A stretch of 64,000 bases of DNA, taken from positions 186,001 to 250,000 of the forward strand of contig JBOEHK010000006.1 of NCBI GenBank assembly GCA_050633885.1, given 5' to 3'. This DNA is from JAWSVE01 sp050633885 (GTDB taxonomy: Bacteria > Pseudomonadota > Gammaproteobacteria > Pseudomonadales > Cellvibrionaceae). The notes under the pieces were generated by a model. It worked only from the letters and a program-made list of their open reading frames with translations. It had not been told where the DNA came from and made no database searches. Position numbers and translations under genes: made by a program. Of this stretch, positions 53,970-63,123 are shown piece after piece (the first letter of the stretch is position 1; each line of letters starts with the position of its first letter).

Positions 53970-55616
53970 ATGAAACAACAATACAACCATGATGTGCTTA
54001 TTATCGGTAGCGGTGCTGCTGGCTTAACGCTTGCTCTCAACTTATCCAAAACATGCAAAGTTGCTGTACTGAGTAAAGGTAAACTTGAGGAAGGCTCAAC
54101 ATGGTTTGCACAAGGGGGGATTGCCGCTGTCTTGGACGATGAGGATTCCATCGACAACCATGTGGCAGACACATTAGATGCCGGTAGAGGGTTGTGCCAT
54201 GAAGATGCTGTGCGTTTTACGGTAGAAAATAGCCGAGCTGCAATTGAATGGCTTATTGAACAAGGTGTCGAATTTTCTCGCGATGAGCACAATCAAGAAG
54301 AATATCATTTAACAAAAGAAGGTGGTCATAGTCATCGCCGTATTATCCACAGTGCTGACGCTACAGGAAAAGAAGTTGAAAACACATTAGTCAAACAGAT
54401 TCATAAAGCCGGTGTCGATTTATTTGAACATCACATTGCAGTTGATTTAATTACCCAAGCCGATGTTCCCAGCAAACGTGTACGCTGTACAGGCGCTTAT
54501 GTTTTTGACCGTAAAGCAGACGAAGTGAATGTGTTCAATGCAAAAGTTGTTGTGCTGGCCACGGGCGGAGCAAGCAAAGTGTATTTGTACACGAGCAACC
54601 CTGATGGCGCGAGCGGAGACGGTATTGCCATGGCATGGAGAAGCGGTTGTCGCATTGCCAATATGGAATTCAATCAGTTTCATCCAACTTGTCTCTATCA
54701 CCCGAAAGCAAAAACTTTTTTAATTACCGAAGCGTTACGTGGTGAAGGAGCGCATTTAAAGTTGCCAGACGGTACGCGTTTTATGGAAAAATTTGATCAC
54801 CGAAAAGAATTGGCGCCACGAGATATTGTTGCTCGCGCAATCGATCACGAAATCAAACGCTTAGGTTGCGATCATATTTATCTAGACATTAGTCATAAAA
54901 GTGCTGATTTTATTACTGAGCATTTTCCAACCGTAAAAAGTCGCTGTTTAGACTTTGGGATTGATATTACCAGGGACCCTATCCCTGTCGTTCCCGCTGC
55001 TCACTATACGTGTGGCGGGATCATGGTCGACAAACATGGTAGTACCGATTTAAAAAACCTTTATGCTATTGGCGAGACGACCTTCACCGGATTACACGGA
55101 GCAAATCGAATCGCAAGTAATTCATTATTAGAATGTATTGTGTATGCACGATCCGCTGCGAAGCACATAACAGATAACATTCAAAATATTGCTCACCCCG
55201 AACCGGCACCCAATTGGGATGAATCTAAGGTAACAGATTCGGATGAAAACGTTGTCATCTCCCATAACTGGGACGAATTGCGTCGTTTCATGTGGGATTA
55301 CGTTGGTATTGTGAGAACAAAAAAACGACTTGAAAGAGCCGCTCACCGTATTAAATTATTACAAAAAGAAATCGAAGAATATTATAGCAATTACAAAATT
55401 GGCAATGACTGGATCGAGCTTCGTAATTTGGCCATGGTCGCGGAACTCATTATCCGCTCTTCTATAGAAAGAAAAGAGAGTCGCGGCCTACATTACTCGT
55501 TGGATTATCCCAAGATATCGAAATACGCAAAAGATTCTATTCTTGTGCCCATGAATTATGCAGGACAAGAGATTTTTGTGGGAGACAATTCACTCTTAGA
55601 TGTGAACGAGACTTAA
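53970..55616 (+). CDS. nadB: L-aspartate oxidase
   Basis: 548 residues, an FAD enzyme that oxidises aspartate to iminoaspartate, first step of NAD synthesis. The N-terminal dinucleotide fold is VLIIGSGAAGLTLALNL. STWFAQGGIAAVLDDEDS and TKEGGHSHRRIIHSADATGKEV are substrate-site segments of the succinate dehydrogenase/fumarate reductase flavoprotein family, and AAHYTCGGIMVDKHGST contains the family's Cys region. TTFTGLHGANRIASNSLLECIVYARSAA is diagnostic for NadB. It is divergent from rpoE, as in Pseudomonas. nadA and nadC are not adjacent. Confidence 0.96.
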   Translation: MKQQYNHDVLIIGSGAAGLTLALNLSKTCKVAVLSKGKLEEGSTWFAQGGIAAVLDDEDSIDNHVADTLDAGRGLCHEDAVRFTVENSRAAIEWLIEQGVEFSRDEHNQEEYHLTKEGGHSHRRIIHSADATGKEVENTLVKQIHKAGVDLFEHHIAVDLITQADVPSKRVRCTGAYVFDRKADEVNVFNAKVVVLATGGASKVYLYTSNPDGASGDGIAMAWRSGCRIANMEFNQFHPTCLYHPKAKTFLITEALRGEGAHLKLPDGTRFMEKFDHRKELAPRDIVARAIDHEIKRLGCDHIYLDISHKSADFITEHFPTVKSRCLDFGIDITRDPIPVVPAAHYTCGGIMVDKHGSTDLKNLYAIGETTFTGLHGANRIASNSLLECIVYARSAAKHITDNIQNIAHPEPAPNWDESKVTDSDENVVISHNWDELRRFMWDYVGIVRTKKRLERAAHRIKLLQKEIEEYYSNYKIGNDWIELRNLAMVAELIIRSSIERKESRGLHYSLDYPKISKYAKDSILVPMNYAGQEIFVGDNSLLDVNET

Positions 55617-55623
55617 ACTGCCT

Positions 55624-55662
55624 AGCTGACGTCTAAAATTACTTATTTTAAAATGGTCAGCT
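55624..55662. repeat. Inverted repeat between nadB and ygfX
   Basis: AGCTGAC (55624-55630) and GTCAGCT (55656-55662), with inner TAAAAT/ATTTTA arms, form a hairpin between two convergent genes. No proper T run follows, so it is a weak terminator candidate. Confidence 0.4.
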
Positions 55663-55697
55663 TCTCAATACACATGAAGTGTTTTAAAACTAAAACA

Positions 55698-56117
55698 TTA
55701 TTTTCTAAATCGTAGAGCGACTCTCAAACGACGAAAAGCATCTTTGTCTGTCGAATCAGGGAAAACGACAAATATTTGCCGTTTCTTTGAGTCCACATCA
55801 CTTCCCTTAAAAACAGCGACAAGTAACCAAGGGTGGATAAATGATTCGCTAACGGGACGTATATTATATGCTTGTATTTCATCTTTATCATATAGCGTTA
55901 CTTTCCATTCGCCATTTAAATATTTTATCGTGGCAGAAAAACGACTTTCCTTTCTAATACTCCATATCAAATGAAAGAGAATGACTGCTGTTAAAACAAC
56001 AGCCACAACAATAGAAAATGCACTCAACCAAATAGCAAAAACACCCAACATGTGTATGGCTATCATTATTTGTGAAAATATTTTTGAAGGGTGAAGGTCT
56101 ACCTGAAAGGAAGGCAT
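55698..56117 (-). CDS. YgfX (CptA)-like membrane protein
   Basis: 139 residues. Two membrane segments lie near 13-50 (IFSQIMIAIHMLGVFAIWLSAF, VVLTAVILFHLIW). A beta-rich soluble part carries LNGEWKVTLYDKDEIQAYNIRPVSES and FVVFPDSTDKDAFRRLRVALRF, the family end motif (DxxxxxxfRrLRv.LR). YgfX was reported as a toxin partner of SdhE in E. coli and it occurs downstream of sdhE as here. The toxin role is debated, and the assignment rests on layout and C-terminal motif. Confidence 0.75.
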   Translation of the reverse strand: MPSFQVDLHPSKIFSQIMIAIHMLGVFAIWLSAFSIVVAVVLTAVILFHLIWSIRKESRFSATIKYLNGEWKVTLYDKDEIQAYNIRPVSESFIHPWLLVAVFKGSDVDSKKRQIFVVFPDSTDKDAFRRLRVALRFRK

Positions 56118-56215
56118 ATTGTTTTATACAACTCTAAAACGCCAAATGGCTCTTTATGAAAAAGGTAGCTCTTGGTTTAGTCAGTAGTTCTTTATTTAGA
56201 AAGGTTAGCCTGATT

Positions 56216-56485
56216 TCATCCATTATCGCTTGTTAAGTCTTCTGGCTGCAAGCCTGTGTTTTTGCGGATGATATCCACAATTTTAAAAAGCTCTTTATCT
56301 TCAGGGTCTTCTCTTTTCATAAACCATACAAATAAATCCTGATCTTCTTGGTCGAGCAGCGCCCAAAACCGTTGCTTATCATCATCTGAAATACTGGGAT
56401 AAATATTTTCTACAAACGGTAACAAAACCAAATCCAGCTCTAACATGCCTCGGCGACAAGCCCACAATACTTTATTAATATGCAT
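56216..56485 (-). CDS. sdhE: FAD assembly factor SdhE (YgfY/CptB)
   Basis: 89 residues, the usual family length. The defining motif RRGMLELDLVLLPF is at residues 12-25, followed by LLDQEDQDLFVWFMKREDP. SdhE promotes covalent flavinylation of succinate dehydrogenase and fumarate reductase. It is divergent from ygfZ and upstream of ygfX, a widespread arrangement. Confidence 0.92.
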   Translation of the reverse strand: MHINKVLWACRRGMLELDLVLLPFVENIYPSISDDDKQRFWALLDQEDQDLFVWFMKREDPEDKELFKIVDIIRKNTGLQPEDLTSDNG

Positions 56486-56628
56486 AGAAAATAAACCTGA
56501 TAACTTGAGATTTCAATTTAAGGTATTATATAGAAAACTATTCAAAGTCTGTATGAGCATAATGCATTTTTCTGTTCATCTTACTTTTCTTCATTCAATC
56601 GCTAAGATCCGGTGGTGTCAAAACGTCA

Positions 56629-57621
56629 ATGAGTCACTTATCCAACCTAGAGTCGCTAAAGAAATCCGTTGAGAGTGTATTAGACCTCGAAAAAAAGTCA
56701 TACGCCGCCGATCTGGATCAACTTGCCTGTATCATTGTCTCGGGAAAGGACGCTCGATCCTTTCTCCAAGGTCAAGTCACTTGCGATATGAATTCAATAA
56801 ATCAACAACGCTCGTTGCCGGGAGCCCACTGCACAAATAAAGGACGAGTTGTTTTTACGTTTAGAGCGATTGAATTGCCGAATACATCAGAAAATAATTC
56901 ACATGAACAAGAGATCGCATTGATTATTCCCAGCGAATTAATAGAAACAGCTGTGAATACACTGTCAAAATATATTGTTTTTTCCAAAGCAACGATACGA
57001 TTAGCTGAAGACATTAAAATACTCGGCATATTTGGAAAGGGTGTTCCTGAAATCATAGAGGCAAGCCGCAAGTCCATTGCCGATCCTCAAAAAACATCTG
57101 CTCTCAGTATCTCAGACAATCAAACGATGCTTCTTATTCAAAAAAATGATGTAGACCAGCTATTCGCTAGCGATGAATCTGTCATTCAGACCGATTTTTC
57201 AAAATGGCAACTCGCCAACATTCGTAACGGAATTGCTGAGGTTTATGATGGAGCTTCCGAATTATTTTTACCTCAGATGCTAAATTTTGATAACAACGAA
57301 GGAATCAGCTATAAAAAAGGTTGCTACACAGGCCAAGAAATTGTGGCCAGAATGCATCACAAAGGAAAATTAAAACGGCATTTACGGCGAGCTTCACTCG
57401 AGCACTGCAAGTCAGGGCCTACGCCAGGTAAGGATCTATATACTGATCAATCTGCACAAAGTATTGGCCATATCGTCATTAGCGCACCCGTGGGGCCCGA
57501 CTCTTTTGAAACTCTCATTGTCGCTACTGATGAAACCTTTGATGCGCAAAAAATCTATCTAGATCAAGAAAAAACGATAAAACTTCATCCCCTTCCTCTT
57601 CCCTATGCTATAAATAATTAA
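56629..57621 (+). CDS. ygfZ: Folate-dependent Fe-S cluster repair protein YgfZ
   Basis: 330 residues, GcvT-like tRNA-modifying-enzyme/folate-binding fold. The near-invariant KGCYTGQEIVARMHHKG motif is near residue 226. The N-terminal part has ARSFLQGQVTCDMN and GAHCTNKGRVVFTFR, both typical. YgfZ uses tetrahydrofolate in maintaining certain Fe-S enzymes such as MiaB. No strong Shine-Dalgarno sequence precedes the ATG. Confidence 0.93.
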   Translation: MSHLSNLESLKKSVESVLDLEKKSYAADLDQLACIIVSGKDARSFLQGQVTCDMNSINQQRSLPGAHCTNKGRVVFTFRAIELPNTSENNSHEQEIALIIPSELIETAVNTLSKYIVFSKATIRLAEDIKILGIFGKGVPEIIEASRKSIADPQKTSALSISDNQTMLLIQKNDVDQLFASDESVIQTDFSKWQLANIRNGIAEVYDGASELFLPQMLNFDNNEGISYKKGCYTGQEIVARMHHKGKLKRHLRRASLEHCKSGPTPGKDLYTDQSAQSIGHIVISAPVGPDSFETLIVATDETFDAQKIYLDQEKTIKLHPLPLPYAINN

Positions 57622-57711
57622 GACAAACTATATGTTGGCGTGATGACATAAACGTATCTCACCTCTACAGCATCGTAACTGAATCGATTGTTTTAATTTA
57701 GGATCACTCAA

Positions 57712-58587
57712 ATGAGTCAACTTTCCGATAGGGTTCGAACAGAAATACTTTCTGCCATCGATTCAGATAAATTACTACTGCCGACCCTCCCCGAAGTCGC
57801 TCTTCGCGTTAGAGAAGTCGCTGAAGATCCAGACGCCAGCATCGATAAACTTGTCAGCGCTATCGGTCATGATGCTTCTCTCACGGTGAGGATTATTAAA
57901 GTAGCCAACAGTCCTTTACTTCGCGCTAGCCGTCAAATTGATGATTTAAAAATGGCACTGATGCGATTAGGAATTGAGTTTACTTGTAATCTCGCCACCG
58001 GTTTAGCGATGGAACAAATGTTCCAAGCCACATCAGACATGATCGACAAACGCTTACGAGAAGTGTGGAGCCATTCAAGCGAAGTCGCGGGTATATGCCA
58101 TGTGCTTTGTCTCCACCATTCAGGACTAAAAGCTGACAAAGCGACGCTTGCTGGCCTGGTACATAAGATTGGCGTCTTGCCCATTTTAACCTACGCTGAA
58201 GACTACCCCTCACTACTTAGGGATAGCATGACTCTCGATACTATCATTGATGAATTACACCCAATTATTGGTGAAAAGATTTTAAAAACTTGGGACTTTC
58301 CTGAAGAGCTGCTGAGCGTACCGTCACAATATTTAAACTTTACTCGTGAATTAAACGAAGCAGATTATTCAGATATTGTTACAGTCGCGATGCTACAGAG
58401 CTATATGGGATCTAATCATCCAATGTCAGAAATAGATTATTCGACAGTCACAGCATTTACACGTCTGGGGTTAGATTCCGACATGCAATCAGCAGACGCT
58501 GAAGACCTTTCTGAAGAAATGGCTGCAGCTACATCATTATTAATGCAAGACTCTTCTCCTAAATCTACTGGCGCTGCTCAACTGTAA
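57712..58587 (+). CDS. HDOD domain protein
   Basis: 291 residues. The HDOD domain starts with LLLPTLPEVALRVREVAEDPDASIDKLVSAIGHDASLTVRIIKVANSPLL, the family's opening segment. It includes LVHKIGVLPILTYAED where HD-GYP-like proteins carry the HD pair. Classical metal-binding His/Asp residues are mostly missing, as is usual for HDOD. It has no signal or output domain. Such proteins often act as adaptors in c-di-GMP, chemotaxis or stress signalling. AGGA precedes the ATG. Confidence 0.85.
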   Translation: MSQLSDRVRTEILSAIDSDKLLLPTLPEVALRVREVAEDPDASIDKLVSAIGHDASLTVRIIKVANSPLLRASRQIDDLKMALMRLGIEFTCNLATGLAMEQMFQATSDMIDKRLREVWSHSSEVAGICHVLCLHHSGLKADKATLAGLVHKIGVLPILTYAEDYPSLLRDSMTLDTIIDELHPIIGEKILKTWDFPEELLSVPSQYLNFTRELNEADYSDIVTVAMLQSYMGSNHPMSEIDYSTVTAFTRLGLDSDMQSADAEDLSEEMAAATSLLMQDSSPKSTGAAQL

Positions 58588-58697
58588 ACACTTATCGGGT
58601 TCTGTGTTAGTGCTATATTAGTTCTGTTTCTGTCAATTTATCTTCCCAATATTAATAACAACTACTGGAAGACAGATTAGCTTGCTTCACTGATAAA

Positions 58698-59399
58698 TTA
58701 GTTCTCTTTATGTTCTGAAATACGCCAATCTATTGAGTGTATTTCATGGCGTTTTAGATATTCATTTGCGAGCGAAAAGTGTCGACAACCCAAAAACCCT
58801 CTATGCGCTGAAAATGGTGACGGATGCGTTGATTCCAGCACTAAATGTTTACCGCGATCAATAAGCTCCCCTTTCTGCTGCGCATATTTTCCCCACAATA
58901 AAAAAACAAGATGCTCTCTTTTGCTGTTTAACGCCTGAATGGCTGCATCCGTCAGTTGTTCCCAGCCTTTGCCTTGATGGGAGCCAGCTTTTGATTTCTC
59001 AACGGTCAGCGTGGCATTCAACATCAACACCCCCTGCTCCGCCCACGATTGTAAATAGCCGTGATCAGGTGTGGTTATTCCTAAATCAGATTCCAGTTCT
59101 TTATAGATGTTACGTAAACTGGGTGGAACTTTCACACCCGGCAAAACTGAAAAACATAATCCGTGAGCCTGGCTTGGACCGTGGTAAGGGTCTTGCCCCA
59201 AAATAACCACTTTCACTTTATCGAACGGTGTTGTATTAAACGCATTAAATATTAAATCACCTTGGGGATAGATAACTTTCCCCATCTCTTTTTCTTTTTT
59301 TAAAAAACTTTTCAAGTCAATCATATATTTCATAGAAAACTGGTCTGACAACTCATTCAGCCAAGTTTCATTCAGTTTCACTTCAGGTTTTTTTTCCAT
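58698..59399 (-). CDS. ung: Uracil-DNA glycosylase
   Basis: 233 residues. The catalytic water-activating loop GQDPYHGPSQAHGLCFSV (Asp in GQDPYHG) is near residue 66-83. VLMLNATLTVEKSKAGSHQGKGWEQ is the uracil-recognition region. The Leu loop with HPSPFSAHRGFLGCRHF completes the family-1 UNG signature. The enzyme removes uracil from DNA. It converges with the HDOD gene. Confidence 0.97.
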   Translation of the reverse strand: MEKKPEVKLNETWLNELSDQFSMKYMIDLKSFLKKEKEMGKVIYPQGDLIFNAFNTTPFDKVKVVILGQDPYHGPSQAHGLCFSVLPGVKVPPSLRNIYKELESDLGITTPDHGYLQSWAEQGVLMLNATLTVEKSKAGSHQGKGWEQLTDAAIQALNSKREHLVFLLWGKYAQQKGELIDRGKHLVLESTHPSPFSAHRGFLGCRHFSLANEYLKRHEIHSIDWRISEHKEN

Positions 59400-59564
59400 G
59401 TTATTTCCAACTTATTTTCATGCAAATTATTTTCATCCTACTTATTCAGGATAGATTCAGTTAGCAAAGGTTTTAATGCTCTCAACAATCAAATAACTGA
59501 ACACAAGTGATTGTTAAAAAATACGTCATGCTTCGTTTTACCTATTCATTGAGAGGTTACTCAC

Positions 59565-60020
59565 ATGAAACGCTATATACCAACAACTACATTATTGGTT
59601 GCACTATTATCAACATTAGCTGGTGCTTCTGCCTATAGTCATGAGCGCTATGATGATTCATATCGTTCGCACAAACACATAAAAAAACATCAACATCACG
59701 ACTCAGATAGACACCATTATAAGCATAAAAGTCATCATCGCCATCACGTAAAAAAACACTATTACCGTGACCATCACCGTTCTGCAGTAAGGCAGGCGTT
59801 ATTACTTCCATTTTTTCTTCACCATGAAATTCACAAACCCTCAAAGCATTTAAAACGACTTGAACGACGAGAACAGAGACGGTATGAGAAACGACTTGAG
59901 AGACGAATTGAGAGGCGGCATGAAAGAAAGCACGAAAGACGCAAAGAGCGCTTATACGACCGGAGAGATGAGAGAAAGGAAAATAGAAATCATAGAAGAG
60001 ATGAGCGACGCTACCACTAA
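59565..60020 (+). CDS. Exported His/Arg-rich protein
   Basis: 151 residues with an obvious signal peptide (PTTTLLVALLSTLAGASAYS). Residues about 30-75 are packed with His, Lys and Tyr, with HHxxHHH-type runs (HHYKHKSHHRHHVKKHYYRD). From about 92 to the end the chain is built of short RRxERR/ERR repeats (RLERREQRRYEKRLERR and onward). GAGAGG before the ATG supports the start. A metal- or polyanion-binding envelope protein is a fair guess. No family is recognised, and low-complexity sequence limits inference. A strong bidirectional terminator follows. Confidence 0.65.
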   Translation: MKRYIPTTTLLVALLSTLAGASAYSHERYDDSYRSHKHIKKHQHHDSDRHHYKHKSHHRHHVKKHYYRDHHRSAVRQALLLPFFLHHEIHKPSKHLKRLERREQRRYEKRLERRIERRHERKHERRKERLYDRRDERKENRNHRRDERRYH

Positions 60021-60051
60021 ATAACCCATCATTAACTTCATGTTTAAAAAT

Positions 60052-60086
60052 AAAAAAGCCATCGTGTCACCTTCGATGGCTTTTTT
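60052..60086. terminator. Bidirectional intrinsic terminator between His/Arg-rich gene and lysS
   Basis: AAAAAAGCCATCG and CGATGGCTTTTTT form a perfect 13-bp stem with a 9-nt loop, placed between convergent genes. A T run is available on both strands. Confidence 0.93.
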
Positions 60087-60112
60087 ATTATATTGGAAGA
60101 TGTCTAAAGCAA

Positions 60113-61615
60113 TTATTCAGTAGGCGTTTCTTTTCTCATGTGCGGAAATAATAAAACATCGCGAATACTCGGTGAGTTAGTTAATAACATCACTAAACGA
60201 TCGATACCAATACCTTGCCCTGCTGTCGGTGGCAAACCGTGTTCCAATGCACGAACATAATCTTCATCAAAATGCATCGCCTCATCATCACCGGCATCTT
60301 TTTCGGCCACTTGCGCTTTAAACCGTTCAGCTTGATCTTCTGGGTCGTTTAACTCAGAGAAACCATTGGCAATTTCACGGCCACCCACAAAAAATTCAAA
60401 GCGGTCAGTCACAAAAGGGTCATCGTCGCTGCGACGAGCCAACGGCGACACCTCCGTTGGATATTGAGTAATAAACGTCGGCTGATCTAAAAGATGCTCT
60501 ACCGTTTTTTCAAATATCTCTATCTGAATTTTCCCTAATCCATACGTCTCTTTTAATGGAACCTGCTTTTTCGCTGCAATCGCCTTTGCACCTTCTAGCG
60601 AATTGAGTTCATCGGCATCAATATCGTCATTAAAGTGCAGAATAGATTCAAACACGGACATGCGCACGAACGGTTTTGAAAAATCATATTCGCTGTCCTG
60701 ATAAACAACGGTTGTACTTCCTAAAACTTCTTGGCATAACTTTCTCAGCATATCTTCAGTCAGGTTCATCAAGTCATGGTAATCCGCATAAGCTTGATAA
60801 AACTCTAACATCGTAAATTCTGGATTATGTCGAGTCGACAAGCCTTCGTTACGGAAGTTACGATTAATTTCATACACTCGTTCAAAACCACCAACAACCA
60901 AACGCTTTAAATACAATTCCGGCGCGACACGTAAAAACATCTCTTGGTCTAGTGCATGATGATGAGTCACAAACGGTTTTGCTGTTGCACCGCCCGGAAT
61001 CATTTGCATCATTGGCGTTTCCACTTCCATGAAATCATGCTGATTTAAATAATGGCGAATAAAATCAACGGTACGAGAGCGAATTCTAAACACATCTCTC
61101 ACTTCGGGATTAATAATTAAATCAACATAACGTTGACGATATCGTTGCTCTGTATTTTGTAAGCCATGGTATTTTTCTGGCAAAGGACGAAGAGACTTAA
61201 CTAACAAGTCATACTCTTCTAGATTAACGTATAAATCACCTTTTCCGGATTTATGAAGAGCGCCTTTAACACCAACAATATCGCCAATATCCCAAGTTCC
61301 CCATTGCTCTTTTATTAATTTTTGAGACGCTTTATCAGCATACAACTGAATTTGACCACTCATGTCTTGCAACACCATAAATGGCCCACGTTTTGCCATA
61401 ATACGGCCAGCTACACTCACAACTTGATTGAGGTGTTCCAACTCTTCTTTTGAGTGATCACCAAATTGATCTTGTAAACGACTCGCGTAATCGGCGCGTT
61501 TAAATGCATTCGGAAATGCTTGCCTTTTTTCACGAATAGCCGCTAGTTTTTCGCGTCGTTCAGCAATCAATTTATTTTCTTCTTGCTGATCATTCGTTGA
61601 AGTTGTATCGCTCAT
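60113..61615 (-). CDS. lysS: Lysyl-tRNA synthetase, class II
   Basis: 500 residues. The N-terminal anticodon-binding OB domain includes VSVAGRIMAKRGPFMVLQDM. The catalytic core has motif 1 around FRIRSRTVDFIRHYLNQHDFMEVETPMMQ, motif 2 FRNEGLSTRHNPEFTMLEFYQAY, and motif 3 TAGQGIGIDRLVMLLT. The enzyme charges tRNA-Lys. It lies 56 nt after prfB, the same order as E. coli prfB-lysS. Confidence 0.97.
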   Translation of the reverse strand: MSDTTSTNDQQEENKLIAERREKLAAIREKRQAFPNAFKRADYASRLQDQFGDHSKEELEHLNQVVSVAGRIMAKRGPFMVLQDMSGQIQLYADKASQKLIKEQWGTWDIGDIVGVKGALHKSGKGDLYVNLEEYDLLVKSLRPLPEKYHGLQNTEQRYRQRYVDLIINPEVRDVFRIRSRTVDFIRHYLNQHDFMEVETPMMQMIPGGATAKPFVTHHHALDQEMFLRVAPELYLKRLVVGGFERVYEINRNFRNEGLSTRHNPEFTMLEFYQAYADYHDLMNLTEDMLRKLCQEVLGSTTVVYQDSEYDFSKPFVRMSVFESILHFNDDIDADELNSLEGAKAIAAKKQVPLKETYGLGKIQIEIFEKTVEHLLDQPTFITQYPTEVSPLARRSDDDPFVTDRFEFFVGGREIANGFSELNDPEDQAERFKAQVAEKDAGDDEAMHFDEDYVRALEHGLPPTAGQGIGIDRLVMLLTNSPSIRDVLLFPHMRKETPTE

Positions 61616-61670
61616 AGTGCACTCGTTTTTATAAAATGTTTTAAATTGAAATATAATGAATGTTTAGGAA

Positions 61671-62766
61671 TTACAAACCCGCTTTTAAGCTCGCTTCGAT
61701 AAACTGATCGAGATCACCATCCAACACGTTGTTGCAATTACTCGTCTGCACATTAGTTCGTAAATCTTTAATACGTTGATCATCAAGAACATAGGATCTA
61801 ATTTGACTGCCCCAGCCAATATCCGCTTTACTATCCTCCATCGCTTGCTTTTCTTGATTACGTTTTAACATTTCTTGCTCATACAATTTTGCGCGAAGCA
61901 TTTTCATCGCGTTATCACGATTTTGATGTTGTGATCTTTCACTTTGGCACTGTACAACAATACCTGAAGGCTCATGAGTTAAACGCACAGCGGAATCTGT
62001 TTTGTTAACGTGCTGACCACCGGCACCGCTCGCCCGATAAGTATCAGTACGTATATCCGCAGGATTAACATCAATTTCAATATTGTCATCAATCTCGGGA
62101 GAAACAAAGACCGAACAGAACGATGTATGACGCCGACTGCCCGAATCGAAAGGTGATTTTCTGACTAAACGGTGTACGCCTGTTTCTGTTCTAAGCCAAC
62201 CAAAGGCATATTCTCCTTCAAAACGAATGGTCGCACTTTTTATACCCGCAACATCACCCGCCGACGCTTCTTCGAGGACAGTTTTAAATCCTTTTTGCTC
62301 GCCCCAGCGCAAATACATTCGCAAAACCATTTCGGCCCAGTCCTGAGCCTCGGTTCCACCAGAACCGGATTGGATATCTAAGAAAGCATTATTCGCATCC
62401 ATTTCGCCAGAAAACATTCGGCGAAATTCTAAAACAGCGAGATGACTGTCAAGCTTTTCCAGCTCGGATTCAATTTCAGAAACAGTATCCGTATCATCTT
62501 CCGCTTCAGCCATTTCTAGCAGTTCGCTGTTGTCAGAAATACCTTGATCAAGCGTATCTATCGTATTAACAACAATTTCTAATGATGAGCGCTCACGGCC
62601 TAATTCTTGTGCTCGATTGGCGTCATCCCAAACGGAGGGCTCTCCTAGCTCTAATTCGACTTCAGCCAAACGTTCTTTCTTGAGGTCATAGTCAAAGATA
62701 CCCCCTGAGCGTGTTAGTCCGCATTTGTAGGTCTTTGAGGGTTTGAATAAGAGGGGCAATTTCCAT
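61671..62766 (-). CDS. prfB: Peptide chain release factor 2, with programmed +1 frameshift
   Basis: The true start is ATG at 62766. The first 24 codons read MEIAPLIQTLKDLQMRTNTL then RGYL and hit an in-frame TGA at 62694-62692. A +1 shift at CTT-TGA-C joins the rest (61671-62693) to give about 364 residues, the family length. RF2 recognises UGA and UAA. The SPFD segment (VRKSPFDSGSRRHTSF) and the catalytic GGQ (RASGAGGQHVNKTDSAVRL) are both present. Simple gene callers begin this gene in the wrong frame and miss the true N-terminus. lysS follows 56 nt downstream. Confidence 0.96.
62691..62706 (-). promoter_or_regulatory. prfB recoding site (autoregulatory +1 frameshift)
   Basis: On the minus strand AGGGGGTATCTTTGAC: an internal Shine-Dalgarno sequence AGGGGG three nt before the slippery CTT, then the TGA stop and C. 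This is the arrangement seen in E. coli. Low RF2 lets ribosomes slip past the UGA and make more RF2. Confidence 0.95.
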
Positions 62767-63123
62767 AAATAAGTCGATAGTACCTAATTTTTAGAGCCGC
62801 AGATTGTAACCTATAGAAGCCCTCTAACTCTAGATATCCTTATTACTCTCACATATTGATACGAATCGACACTGGTTTCTCTTCATTGACACTCTTTAAC
62901 CTCTAAACCGCAGAGTTTAATTAACTTATCCCATAACTTTGAGTTATCATTCGGTTCCTTTTATAGATAGTTAGGTTGATATTTCATTTCTTTGTGGCAT
63001 TTACTCTAAAAAATAAATAAAACCTATGAAGAGAGGAAGTCACTCATTACCGCTGGGCAGATACAGTACCTAGTAAAATCATACAAATTAATTACATAAA
63101 ACAATAAGGAAGAGAGATTCACT
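62767..63123. other. Intergenic region between prfB and permease gene
   Basis: About 357 nt between divergent genes, holding their promoters. AAGGAAGAGAG lies shortly before the ATG at 63124. No RNA gene or repeat was recognised. Confidence 0.5.
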
